Source of the DNA: Bartonella sp. AU55XJBT
GTDB taxonomy: Bacteria; Pseudomonadota; Alphaproteobacteria; Rhizobiales; Rhizobiaceae
Assembly: GCF_028618525.1 (NCBI RefSeq)
Contig: NZ_JAQITC010000019.1
Span: 1-37,633 of the forward strand
Length of the DNA: 37,633 nucleotides
Direction: 5' to 3'
Below, one piece after another: positions 13,293-21,991 of the stretch. Under the pieces are notes generated by a model. The model had not been told where the DNA came from. It saw only the letters and a list, made by a program, of their open reading frames with translations, and did not search any database. Each line of letters starts with the position of its first letter. The first letter of the stretch is position 1. Made by a program: the position numbers and the translations under genes.

Positions 13293-15755
13293 TTATATCT
13301 CGTTTTCTTGGTTTTTTCTTTCTCTATATGAAGCTGTATTGGGATTTTGAGAAAGTTTTTGTTCCCTATCCTGTAAGATATGAGACCTTACACGAGAAAT
13401 CATAGCTTTATCGCTTAAATTAATATTACGACCATTGAGGGTAGCTGCTCTTTGACGAAGTTGATTAGCGGCGTCGCGCTCTTCATAAACATATTGATCA
13501 TCAAGTGCTGTTGTTGGGTCATCAATAGCAAATTGGTCTTGCATATTAGCAAGCGTTTGGAGTCTCTCAGACATCACTCTTGCTTCTATTTCAGCAATTT
13601 TCATTTTAGATGTAAAATCGTTTCTGGCTTTATCATTACCATGTATTCTTTTGTAATCGTCCCAATCAGAAAAGTCTTTCTCTTCTTTCTTAAATTCCGG
13701 ATAAACTACCCCTCCTCCAACGTCTACTGCCGCATTATAAGCTGCCGTAATTCCAACATTGGTACCTTTTTTTCCATTAGAAAGTAATTTTTCCTGTGTT
13801 GCATGATCATTATCTGCAACAAACAAAATTATTCGATCTGGATATTTATCACGTATTACTCTACCTACATTTTTTAAATTTCCAGAATCAAAAGCCGCTA
13901 CAACTGGCATATGAGTAATTTGTGCTACAGCAGAAGCTGTTGCATATCCTTCTGCAATAAGGATAGGATTTTCTAAATCATTATTAAGAGCGGATATTCC
14001 TACATTATTAGAACCGACAATCGTAAAACACTCATGTTTTTTCCCATCTTTCATAAAAGACTTGAAGGTAGGATTAACCATCTGAAGCGTACTTAAATTA
14101 TTATCTTTATCCCATAGTGGAATAATTAAATCTCCTGCCAAAAATGTGCGTATATTAGGATTACTTTTTTTTATTATTTTTGCTTCCTCAACAGATTTTG
14201 CAACTCTAACACCTTGCTTTTTAATGTCCTCTGGAAAATCGTCTGGAACCTCTCTTAAATCACTTGTCTGATTTATACCTTTAAGCTTACAATATGCATT
14301 ATCTTGAGTTGCTATTTTACTGGCTTTCCATATTTGAGAAGCTAACATTGCTGTGTTATTTTGTTTTTCAACAATCTCTTTTTGTAAAATTTCTTGCCGC
14401 TCTTTAACTTCTGCAGCCAATCTTTTTTTTTCTTCTAAAGATAAAGAAGAAATAACTTTTTCTGGTTTCCAGTAAATTTTTTCACCACGACGAAAATTTT
14501 GAATATAGCCTCCTCCTGGCGAAGGATAACCAATATAAGCTCCACTTTTTTGATGCTTTTTGTCATTTTCAACAGAAACACGATGCAATTTTCCATCCAT
14601 AAGTGGATTTTCAACAATTAAACCAGCAGAATGAAGCGCCTCCTTAAATTGTTGTTCCACGGATAAAACTGTGTTTGATTTTGAATTATCATGAGAAAAA
14701 CAATCCAAACCTTTTTCAACTAAATTTGTACCAGCAGGAACATACCAAGATTTTGCATCTTTATCCCACTTAGCCCCTAATTTTTTTGCTTCTTCTTTTT
14801 GAGAATAAGGAACATCTAAAAAAATCTTTTCTGTGTTATCTACTTTATGATCATAATCAACAGATACAGATGACTCTTTCTCAACATCAATAACTTTAAT
14901 AGTTTCTAATCCCATGATAAAATTTTTGATTTTCTCTGCTTCAAAAGCAGCTCTAAAAATTTCTTTTGGATTATTTTGCATAACTTTAATCCATGAAGAA
15001 ACATATGAAACATTATTTATCGGATCATAACCTATACTTAATTCTTCCCCAATCAGAAAAGAAGCAATAGTTGTTCTAAGCTTTTCTTTAGCATATCCTA
15101 AAGAACCTATAGGATAAGTCGTATCACGATTAAGTCTTGAAATATGTCCAGTCCAATGTCCAAGTTCATGTAATGCTGTGGCATAAAAAGAGTCTTTTGA
15201 ATCAAATTGTTTTGTTTCTGGTAAAAAAAGAGTATCAATATCACCACCACGATAAAAAGCGTGTTTTCTATCACCACTATCAATTTTTGCACCTGATGCT
15301 GCTAAAAGTGCTTCTGCTCGTGCATATCTTATTTCTTCTGATAAAATAGGACGTGGTTCCAATGGAGGTAATCCATCAATTTGTTCAGCATTAAACACTT
15401 TTGCTAGGAAAATACGAGGTTCAGAAAGCTTTTTTAACGTTTCGTATTTGTTCCCATCTTCATCATAAAAAGAAGTCTTCTCATCCTGTTTCCAATAAAT
15501 AATATTTGTACTTTTCATACCTTTTTTAATCATACAACCCATTTCATTCGCTTGATGATATGTAAGCCAACGTGGATCAGTATATTTTTGGCTTGCAAGC
15601 CAAAGGCTATTAATACCGCTATATTTTTTACCTGTGTTTGGATTATAAGGAGACCTCGCACATCCAGGAGGCAACGCTTGTTGCCATGGTGCTATTCCTT
15701 GTTGAAGTTGTGTGATAAAATAATCTGTTACGGTTTTAGCATATTCAAAGCTCAT
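13293..15755 (-). CDS. ArdC-like ssDNA-binding / zincin / Toprim primase-like protein
   Basis: An 820-residue multidomain protein. Residues 1-125 are an ArdC-type ssDNA-binding domain (QGIAPWQQALPPG, SGINSLWLA, KGMKSTNIIYWK). Residues 135-245 are a zinc-metallopeptidase-like domain with HELGH at 196-200. Residues 311-346 resemble DUF5710 (IFLDVPYSQKEEAKKLGAKW). Residues 595-690 are a Toprim domain with the catalytic Glu in LIAEGYATA (E602) and the DND motif (648-650). Plasmid proteins with this architecture are TraC-like primases or antirestriction proteins thought to travel with or act on the incoming single strand. No separate helicase domain is seen. A GGGGGG ribosome binding site precedes ATG 15755. 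Confidence 0.85.
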   Translation of the reverse strand: MSFEYAKTVTDYFITQLQQGIAPWQQALPPGCARSPYNPNTGKKYSGINSLWLASQKYTDPRWLTYHQANEMGCMIKKGMKSTNIIYWKQDEKTSFYDEDGNKYETLKKLSEPRIFLAKVFNAEQIDGLPPLEPRPILSEEIRYARAEALLAASGAKIDSGDRKHAFYRGGDIDTLFLPETKQFDSKDSFYATALHELGHWTGHISRLNRDTTYPIGSLGYAKEKLRTTIASFLIGEELSIGYDPINNVSYVSSWIKVMQNNPKEIFRAAFEAEKIKNFIMGLETIKVIDVEKESSVSVDYDHKVDNTEKIFLDVPYSQKEEAKKLGAKWDKDAKSWYVPAGTNLVEKGLDCFSHDNSKSNTVLSVEQQFKEALHSAGLIVENPLMDGKLHRVSVENDKKHQKSGAYIGYPSPGGGYIQNFRRGEKIYWKPEKVISSLSLEEKKRLAAEVKERQEILQKEIVEKQNNTAMLASQIWKASKIATQDNAYCKLKGINQTSDLREVPDDFPEDIKKQGVRVAKSVEEAKIIKKSNPNIRTFLAGDLIIPLWDKDNNLSTLQMVNPTFKSFMKDGKKHECFTIVGSNNVGISALNNDLENPILIAEGYATASAVAQITHMPVVAAFDSGNLKNVGRVIRDKYPDRIILFVADNDHATQEKLLSNGKKGTNVGITAAYNAAVDVGGGVVYPEFKKEEKDFSDWDDYKRIHGNDKARNDFTSKMKIAEIEARVMSERLQTLANMQDQFAIDDPTTALDDQYVYEERDAANQLRQRAATLNGRNINLSDKAMISRVRSHILQDREQKLSQNPNTASYRERKNQENEI

Positions 15756-15790
15756 TTTCCCCCCTATTATACGTTATTAGAATCTTCAAT

Positions 15791-15967
15791 TTAAGAAAAA
15801 TCTGTAGCACACGAATCCCAAGCGTCTTCTTCTGAAAGTGCTGTTTCTGAAAAAACCCCATAACTTTCTGCTTCTTCTAAACTCAATGGAATCTGTACCC
15901 CAGGTATAAAAGCATCATTTACAGTTGAAGAAAGTATAGGAATTACTTTTACTCTTGTTTTTTTCAT
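15791..15967 (-). CDS. Small acidic protein between traF and the primase-like gene (58 aa)
   Basis: A 58-codon frame from ATG 15965-15967 to TAA 15791-15793. The N-terminus is basic (MKKTRVKVIPILSSTVNDAF); the rest is acidic (LEEAESYGVF, LSEEDAWDS). It sits 10 bp after traF and 35 bp before the primase-like gene, same strand, with a weak ribosome binding site. No family recognised. Tight packing in a transfer operon supports it as a real gene. Confidence 0.55.
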   Translation of the reverse strand: MKKTRVKVIPILSSTVNDAFIPGVQIPLSLEEAESYGVFSETALSEEDAWDSCATDFS

Positions 15968-15977
15968 TATTAAAATC

Positions 15978-16496
15978 TCAATTCTGAAAAGTTAAAATGG
16001 GTTTTGCAGAACCCATTATATTCGTAATAGGAACAGCCCCAAAATAGCGGCTATCAAAACTTACAGGATCAAAACTTGAAATAAACCAAGCATATCCTTC
16101 TGCAACGTGATATTCTCCATTAGGCACACCAGCTACACCTCCATTTCTTTGGCTATTTTTTAATAAATGACCATTAATACTAATACCTCTTTCAGTTACT
16201 TGAACCACATCACCAGAAACAGCTACCAATGGTTTCAAAAAAGGTATAGCTCCACTAGAACAAGCTCCTGATTGAAGATACCCTTTCTCAACAAACACTT
16301 TGACAATAGGTACATCTGGAGGACAAACCTCCATAAATTTTCCTCTTAGCATTTCTTTTTTAAAGTAATTTACTTTCCAAATTCCTATAGGAGCGGAATG
16401 CGAATAATTAATTCTAAATCCTTGAGAGAGTGCAAATAAAATCAAACAACCAATAGTAAGAGAACATAAAGTAATTATGGACATAACTCGTTTCAT
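15978..16496 (-). CDS. traF: TraF pilin-maturation peptidase (S26 family)
   Basis: A 172-residue membrane-anchored protease: N-terminal transmembrane helix (about 5-24), then the catalytic serine in SHSAPIGIW (Ser34), Lys88 in PFLKPLVAVSGDVV, and Asp148 in SFDSRYFG. These positions closely match RP4 TraF (Ser37, Lys89, Asp155). RP4 TraF trims and cyclises the TrbC pilin in the periplasm, and the presence of TrbC here suggests the same. It overlaps the traG stop by four bases (ATGA), so the genes are translationally coupled. Confidence 0.92.
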   Translation of the reverse strand: MKRVMSIITLCSLTIGCLILFALSQGFRINYSHSAPIGIWKVNYFKKEMLRGKFMEVCPPDVPIVKVFVEKGYLQSGACSSGAIPFLKPLVAVSGDVVQVTERGISINGHLLKNSQRNGGVAGVPNGEYHVAEGYAWFISSFDPVSFDSRYFGAVPITNIMGSAKPILTFQN

Positions 16497-18427
16497 GAGA
16501 GAATAAAGCCTTCTTGATCTTTTTTGATTTCATTTCTCTGATGCAAGCGATCAGTAACAGGAGGAGATATTTTTGACCTTTCTGAAAAAATAGGATCTAA
16601 AAAATAAAGGATCTGTGTACCTTTAATGACACTGTTTCCAGCTACAAAAATAAGCATTTCACCAGGTTCAACAATATTCCCTGAACTATCTTTTTTTGCC
16701 CCAGGCAAACGCATAATCTCATCGGGTGTCATTAATGGCCGCTTTGTTTCTTCATAAGAGGTTGAAACCTGTTCAAGTGCCATACCAAAGCGTTTTCCAG
16801 AAGTAGAAATCTTTTCGCGTACAACCGTTGTTTCCCCCGCCATTTTACTCATCCATTCAGCTGTTTCGACTTTATTAGGAGCATAAGCAATACGAATATG
16901 ACAATTCGAAATAATGCTTTCATTCGTTGTATAAGCCTTGTACAATTGCTGTACATCTTGAGTAATAATGTAAGCTTTAAGCCCATATCCAGCAATATAG
17001 GCAAGCGCCTTTTCAAAAATATCTAATTTTCCTAAAGTTGGAAATTCATCAAGCATTAAAAGCAAACGGTGTTTATGATTTGTTTTTGATCTCCCATCAT
17101 CAAATTCCATGCGATCTGAAAGAGAAAGTACCATTTGTGTTAACAATAAACGCGCTAAAGGTCTCATCCTATCCAAATTGCGTGGCGTTGTAATAAAATA
17201 CAGTGAAACCGGTGTTTCTGTATCCATCAAATCGCTGATATAAAAATCACAATATTTTGTATTCTCACCAACAATGGGATCTCTATAAAGAGATAAAGCA
17301 TTATTTGCCGTTGAAATGATAGAACCTAATTCACGTGCTGGTGTTCCAGCCATACGGCGGCCAACACCATTTATAACAAGTTTTGCTTCTCTATCTGCAT
17401 CTTTAAAAGAAGGATTATTACTTTTTATATCAAGGTTTTCCATTTCATGAAATAAACTAGAAAGCGCTTTTGGATCTCCATCATCATCAAAATCATCATT
17501 ATCTTCAGTAACAGCAGCAAAATCTCCTACTCCCGTTAGCATGTGTGCACAATCTTGCAAACAAGGTATACGTCCAGTTTTTTCTGCCTTGTAAAGAGCA
17601 TGAAGAATGAGACCATTCAAAAGTTCAAAAGCAGCGGATCTAAAATGATCACCTGCAATTCCCTTTCCATCGTCGTCTATAACCATTAAAGCTATGTTTT
17701 GTGCATCCGCTACTTGATAACGTGTCCTGAAACGAATTTCCCCTAACGGATTCCATGAACACCCGACACTGGGCTCGGCTGGATCAAACCTTAAAATCTT
17801 ATTCCCTGCACATTGTTTTCGCCATCCTGCTGTCATAGCATAATTTTCACCTTTTGTATCAAGGACAAAAAGACTATGTGGCCAACTTAAAAGAGTAGGA
17901 ACAACTAAACCAACACCTTTACCAGAACGCGTGGGAGCTAAAGCCGCTATATGTTCTGGTCCATCATGGCGTAAATAATGCAATATTCCTGTTTTTGGAT
18001 CAGCAAAAGCTCCACAATATACGCCCTTACCCTTTTGCTTATGTGGAATAAGCCCCATTTCTTGAATTTCATTAAAAGTTGCAAAATGAGCAGTTCCATG
18101 AAGATCATCTGTACTTTTATTGCTTCTCGAAGAAAGACCAGCCCAAAGAGTAAAACCAATCAAACCAATCAAAAAACCAACACAAAAAATAACAAATATT
18201 ATATTACACTGAGTAGGGGCATTCTCATAAAATTTAAAAATCCAAAAGAGCCAAGAAAAAGGTGAATACACGCCTTTAAAATTGGAACCAAGAGCAACAC
18301 TATAATGAAAAATACGCGCTAAATATTGTGTACAAAATTGATTAAGGACAATAAAATATAAAATGAAAAAAAAGATAAATATCAATCGAGATTTTCTTTT
18401 AGGTATATGCGTAGATTGATTTCCCAA
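16493..18427 (-). CDS. traG: TraG/VirD4 coupling protein
   Basis: A 644-residue coupling ATPase. Two N-terminal membrane segments (about 15-35 and 74-96) precede Walker A APTRSGKG (about 164-171) and Walker B LLLMLDEF (about 455-462), followed by AYIITQDVQQL. This is the type IV coupling protein that hands the TraI-DNA complex to the mating channel. The start is a TTG (18425-18427) with a GGGGGG ribosome binding site four bases upstream, the same pattern as the primase-like gene. Motifs and length look intact. Confidence 0.93.
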   Translation of the reverse strand: MGNQSTHIPKRKSRLIFIFFFILYFIVLNQFCTQYLARIFHYSVALGSNFKGVYSPFSWLFWIFKFYENAPTQCNIIFVIFCVGFLIGLIGFTLWAGLSSRSNKSTDDLHGTAHFATFNEIQEMGLIPHKQKGKGVYCGAFADPKTGILHYLRHDGPEHIAALAPTRSGKGVGLVVPTLLSWPHSLFVLDTKGENYAMTAGWRKQCAGNKILRFDPAEPSVGCSWNPLGEIRFRTRYQVADAQNIALMVIDDDGKGIAGDHFRSAAFELLNGLILHALYKAEKTGRIPCLQDCAHMLTGVGDFAAVTEDNDDFDDDGDPKALSSLFHEMENLDIKSNNPSFKDADREAKLVINGVGRRMAGTPARELGSIISTANNALSLYRDPIVGENTKYCDFYISDLMDTETPVSLYFITTPRNLDRMRPLARLLLTQMVLSLSDRMEFDDGRSKTNHKHRLLLMLDEFPTLGKLDIFEKALAYIAGYGLKAYIITQDVQQLYKAYTTNESIISNCHIRIAYAPNKVETAEWMSKMAGETTVVREKISTSGKRFGMALEQVSTSYEETKRPLMTPDEIMRLPGAKKDSSGNIVEPGEMLIFVAGNSVIKGTQILYFLDPIFSERSKISPPVTDRLHQRNEIKKDQEGFILS

Positions 18428-18511
18428 TTTTCCCCCCTCTAAATTTCAGTATTCTCTGTAACCTACATACAATATGAAAACAAATATATAAGAATTCTTG
18501 TTCTTATTTTC

Positions 18512-19069
18512 TCAAAGAGAATAACCCTTATCGCGTGAAAGATCTATACCAATAGCTTTGGCTTGCATTTTTTCGTAGAGTTTTCGCATCACCTTCATAT
18601 TATCACGACGCACATCAATGATAGATTTTTCAATGTCTGTTAAACGCGCTTTATCGAGATTCCCCAACCGTGTATAATGGGATGCCATTGCTTGGCGTGC
18701 CTCATCATAAGGCAAACCGCCTTTTCGATTTTTCGATAAACTATAAGCCTCATTTACTGTCTTATATTGCATAGGATCACCAACAAGCATCACGTGTTTT
18801 TTAACAACATCAATTTCAGTTAATGCTGTTTTAAGACTACCTGACATAGCTTTACTATTGGAATACCTAAATAAATCATTTTCCACGAGATCACGCTCCG
18901 TAGCAAGGAGTAACGATAAATCCCCACTTTTCCCAACATTACGAATATGATCACATAAATCATTTCGTACACTATGTAATTTCTTACTTATAGCTACCTT
19001 GCTAAGGTTTTTTACATAGTTATCTTCTTGTGATAAAAATTGTTTTAATAAATCAACTTCCTTAAAAAT
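18512..19069 (-). CDS. Conserved protein of unknown function, copy 2 of paralogue B (ATT start or frameshift product)
   Basis: This is the paralogue of 12372-12920, with the C-terminal 70 residues almost identical (YTRLGNLDKARLTDIEKSII, MRKLYEKMQAKAIGIDLSRD). Homology again runs upstream of any canonical start, back to a GGAGG ribosome binding site and an ATT at 19067-19069, which overlaps the last codons and stop of the preceding 101-aa gene (CAT TTT TAA). From ATT the product has 185 residues. The site lies at the same place in both copies, which supports a conserved ATT start or a conserved +1 shift. Function unknown. Confidence 0.7.
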   Translation of the reverse strand: MFKEVDLLKQFLSQEDNYVKNLSKVAISKKLHSVRNDLCDHIRNVGKSGDLSLLLATERDLVENDLFRYSNSKAMSGSLKTALTEIDVVKKHVMLVGDPMQYKTVNEAYSLSKNRKGGLPYDEARQAMASHYTRLGNLDKARLTDIEKSIIDVRRDNMKVMRKLYEKMQAKAIGIDLSRDKGYSL

Positions 19070-19367
19070 GACGACCTCCTATCATAACACCTTTATCTAA
19101 CCAATCTGGACCATATTCCTCATCCGCATTCTTTGTAGAAAATCCCATATCACGAATAAACTGTGCACCATTTTGAGATTTAAGAAATAAAAGTGTATGA
19201 GCTGGAAGCTCTGCCATTGCTAACCATTCCCATGCTGTTTTAGTGTCACGTGCTTTAGTTGCTGCCTGTGATTCAGCAGTATAAATACCATCCTGATCAA
19301 ATCCGCCTGCTCGCAATTCTTCACGTTCAGCATCAGTCATATAACTTCTGGGTAATTTCTTTTTCAT
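19062..19367 (-). CDS. Conserved protein of unknown function, copy 2 of paralogue A
   Basis: This is the paralogue of 12913-13218. It is 101 residues long with a GGAG ribosome binding site, a WEWLAMAE helix (residues 46-53) and an identical GAQFIRDMGFSTKNADEEYG block. The A-B order and overlap repeat here, so the two pairs arose by duplication of a cassette with its promoter. They now flank the primase, traF and traG genes. Confidence 0.75.
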   Translation of the reverse strand: MKKKLPRSYMTDAEREELRAGGFDQDGIYTAESQAATKARDTKTAWEWLAMAELPAHTLLFLKSQNGAQFIRDMGFSTKNADEEYGPDWLDKGVMIGGRHF

Positions 19368-19397
19368 AGAAAACTCCTTTTTATAGTACGTATTTAA

Positions 19398-19426
19398 ATA
19401 TTAATTTAATGATTGAATCTGATCAA
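19398..19426 (-). promoter_or_regulatory. Putative promoter of the copy 2 A-B pair (shared module 3)
   Basis: TTGATC (19421-19426) and TAATAT (19398-19403) are 17 bp apart on the minus strand, with spacer AGATTCAATCATTAAAT. It lies 31 bp before the 101-aa gene, the same distance as module 2. Confidence 0.6.
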
Positions 19427-19430
19427 TTAC

Positions 19431-19994
19431 CTATAATTTTTTTCCCAAAATCTGCTTTTTAAGTCTAAAATAAGTAGCATGAGAAATCCCTGTTTTTTCC
19501 TGAACAACTTTGGACGATATCCCCTGCTTAATGAGTGAAACAGCCATTTCTGTCTTTGGATGAAACTTTCGACCAAATTTTACACCTGCTGCCATCGCAG
19601 CAGTCCGTCCATCATTGGTACGCTCCAAAATACGTGCCCGTTCAGCTTCTGCTACAGCAGCTAAAATTTGAATGACCATTTTTCCCATCGTTCCTTCGGT
19701 ACTAAGACCATTTTCCAGAAAACGAATAAACACACCCTTCTTGTAACAACTATCAACGATAGAGATCATATCAGCAGTATTACGCCCAAGTCTGTCCATT
19801 TTTGTACAGAGAATAGTATCATCTCTTTCTGCTCGATAAAGCAACCGTTGCAACCCTTCACGTTTATCTGTAGAACCTGTACTTATATCAGTAAATACAC
19901 GGTCTTCGCGTACTCCAGCATTTTGAAGTTCAGTAATTTGAAGAGCTAATTTTTGTTGATTAGTTGATACTCTCGCATAACCTAGAAGTGCCAT
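19431..19994 (-). CDS. Serine resolvase (Tn3/Hin-like), complete
   Basis: A 187-residue recombinase with all landmarks: catalytic Ser in GYARVSTNQQ (Ser10), the DRLGRN motif (about 67-72), the E-helix AAVAEAERARILERTNDGR, and a C-terminal helix-turn-helix (ISSKVVQEKTGISHATYFRL). Such proteins resolve plasmid multimers or transposon cointegrates at a res site. The 239 bp upstream carry nested inverted repeats suited to res and lie before the end of trbI. No transposase or terminal repeats are near, so it looks like a plasmid-maintenance resolvase inserted between transfer modules. Confidence 0.92.
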   Translation of the reverse strand: MALLGYARVSTNQQKLALQITELQNAGVREDRVFTDISTGSTDKREGLQRLLYRAERDDTILCTKMDRLGRNTADMISIVDSCYKKGVFIRFLENGLSTEGTMGKMVIQILAAVAEAERARILERTNDGRTAAMAAGVKFGRKFHPKTEMAVSLIKQGISSKVVQEKTGISHATYFRLKKQILGKKL

Positions 19995-20233
19995 TTTTGT
20001 CTCATAAATCTTTTTAGATACATTTTTTATATCATAATATAAATATATGATTTATGATACATATTTTTTGCTATTTTGGAATATATCAAATATTATAAGT
20101 TTTGAGACATACAAGCTTACTATTTGTCCTTTAGGACAAATTTCTACGACAAAAAATATTGTCTATCAAAAGCTAAAACACTCTTTTTTTATACAGATAG
20201 CTGATATATCAACCATAAAAATTAATAACAAAA
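19995..20233. other. Candidate res site upstream of the resolvase
   Basis: The intergenic stretch contains several inverted repeats: TATCATAA (20030-20037) with TTATGATA (20052-20059), the hairpin ATTTGTCC-TTTA-GGACAAAT (20122-20141), and GTCTCA near 20000 with TGAGAC near 20103. Resolvase genes usually lie next to a res site of two or three such subsites. The exact crossover point cannot be fixed by reading. Confidence 0.5.
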
Positions 20234-21532
20234 TTAAGGAAGTGCAGCCATTGGGTGACCTTGCCAAGCGGGTAAAATAATATCTTTTGTTACCATGACA
20301 TTGAAATTATAACCAGGACGAATAATAATTGTTGGTTGAATACCTAGATTTTTACGTGTCATTTCAATCCCAACTTCGCCCCATTGCCTACCAAGCTCTG
20401 CCGCTAACGTTTCTTTTGCTGTTTCCATTTTACTATCATCATTACCTTTATTATGTGTTTTTTGAGATAATTGTGAAGCTCCTGAAATGACAGAAAGCAG
20501 AAAAGCATTCCCAAAAATTTTTAAATAATGATTATTGACCTTATCCTTAAATCCAGCATAACCAGACTGATCTGTCCCCGGCATATTTCCAAGAGATAAA
20601 GAAGATCCATCTGGATAAATAACTCTTGACCAAGCAATAAGTGCTCTTTTTTGACCAGTAGATACACGACTATCATATGTTCCAATTAGCCTCGACCCCA
20701 AAGGAATTAAAACATTTTGGCCAGTAGCGGAATCGTAAACACTTTCTCTTACTTGAGCTATGATTTGTCCAGGCAAATCACTGTTAATACCACTTATCAT
20801 AATACTAGGAATAATGGTTCCAGCCTTAATCTCAAGGCTTGCCTTGATAGCTTCTTGACGCGTGTTTTTTAAGTAAACTTCTGCTTCTGGAGATTGAGAT
20901 AAAAAAGCAATTTTTTGTGCTTGCATATTAGGATCATGCCCCCCATCACCATTGTATAAAGATGAGTTAGCGGATAATCCAGATCGACCAAATAAATTTT
21001 CAAGGGTTGCTTTTTGCGGATATGTATCTTGAATTGGAGATTGATTTTTTACCTTTGAATTGATTGTAAAGGAAACCGTAGGATCAGAATCTAGAGCAGC
21101 CTCCATTTTAGCTAAACGCCTCTCCAAAACACGTGTTAATAATCTCTTTTGTGCTTCATCTTCTTCATCTACTGTTTTATCGAGTTGTTTTTGTTCTGGA
21201 TTTGTATCTGCTTTTGCTAACTGTTTAGTCTCAGTTGATTTAATTGGCTCTAATGGTAACTCTGGTCCTGTTGCTTGAACATAATCATCACCCTCTGGAC
21301 GAATTGGCAAAGGTGTTTCATCTACAAATAGTTTTTTTTTGTCTTCTACGGCAACATTATTAGATTGCTGCCGCAACATAAAAGTATATGTAATACCAAC
21401 CAGAGCAAACACAATGATACCTATAGCACCTATCAAAGGTATATTGTTTAACCGCCGCACACCACGTCCTTTGGTTTTTGTAGAAAAAAAATCCGGAGAT
21501 TCGGAAGGACTAATTTTTTGATTGTTTTTCAC
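20234..21532 (-). CDS. trbI: TrbI/VirB10-like channel protein
   Basis: A 432-residue protein: cytoplasmic N-terminus, one transmembrane helix (about 33-52), a Pro/charged periplasmic linker with coiled-coil (KRLLTRVLERRLAKMEAAL), then the conserved VirB10/TrbI C-terminal domain from about 225 (GTIIPSIMISGINSDLPGQI, IPLGSRLIGTYDSRV, AFLLSVISG). It spans from inner membrane to the outer-membrane pore. The start is GTG 21530-21532, overlapping the trbH stop by four bases, with a GGGGG ribosome binding site. Confidence 0.93.
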   Translation of the reverse strand: MKNNQKISPSESPDFFSTKTKGRGVRRLNNIPLIGAIGIIVFALVGITYTFMLRQQSNNVAVEDKKKLFVDETPLPIRPEGDDYVQATGPELPLEPIKSTETKQLAKADTNPEQKQLDKTVDEEDEAQKRLLTRVLERRLAKMEAALDSDPTVSFTINSKVKNQSPIQDTYPQKATLENLFGRSGLSANSSLYNGDGGHDPNMQAQKIAFLSQSPEAEVYLKNTRQEAIKASLEIKAGTIIPSIMISGINSDLPGQIIAQVRESVYDSATGQNVLIPLGSRLIGTYDSRVSTGQKRALIAWSRVIYPDGSSLSLGNMPGTDQSGYAGFKDKVNNHYLKIFGNAFLLSVISGASQLSQKTHNKGNDDSKMETAKETLAAELGRQWGEVGIEMTRKNLGIQPTIIIRPGYNFNVMVTKDIILPAWQGHPMAALP

Positions 21533-21990
21533 CCTTTTCCCCCATCATCTACACGAGCAATAAAAGGAGCAGCCGGTACAATATTTCCAGTTTTTAAACG
21601 AACATAATAACGCGTTATTTCAGTTAAATCACATTGTGCCACCAATACTATACCTTGATCCAAGGGCATCACTTTGTAGGTTAAATTTATACCCTTGTTT
21701 TTATGTTTTTCTGGTTGATCTGTATAAATTACACCATAACCATTCTTTTGTAGAAGATTGACCAATAAAGATGTAAACTTGTCTTCTGTATCATTTGTTT
21801 TTACAATAAATGTTGTAGTTGCAGGAGAAAAAGGATCTCTAAGATAGCGAACAAAATCACTAGTAATTAAACTTGCATCATTCTCTGTAACATTTTGATC
21901 AACATAATTGACCAACAAAGATGAACGGTGACCTATAGACGTGCAACCAGCCGTCAAAACAAGAAGCAACAACAATAGATATTTTAACAT
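21529..21990 (-). CDS. trbH: TrbH-like lipoprotein
   Basis: A 153-residue lipoprotein with signal MLKYLLLLLLVLTAGC (lipobox T-A-G-C, Cys16). The order trbF-trbG-trbH-trbI is the RP4 order, supporting TrbH. It should be lipid-anchored in the outer membrane with TrbG as part of the core complex. The ribosome binding site lies inside the end of trbG. Confidence 0.85.
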   Translation of the reverse strand: MLKYLLLLLLVLTAGCTSIGHRSSLLVNYVDQNVTENDASLITSDFVRYLRDPFSPATTTFIVKTNDTEDKFTSLLVNLLQKNGYGVIYTDQPEKHKNKGINLTYKVMPLDQGIVLVAQCDLTEITRYYVRLKTGNIVPAAPFIARVDDGGKG

Positions 21991-21991
21991 T

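Noticed and set aside
20047..20280. Plus-strand open frame of 77 codons
   Set aside because: It crosses the resolvase upstream region and the end of trbI; no ribosome binding site or protein-like pattern.
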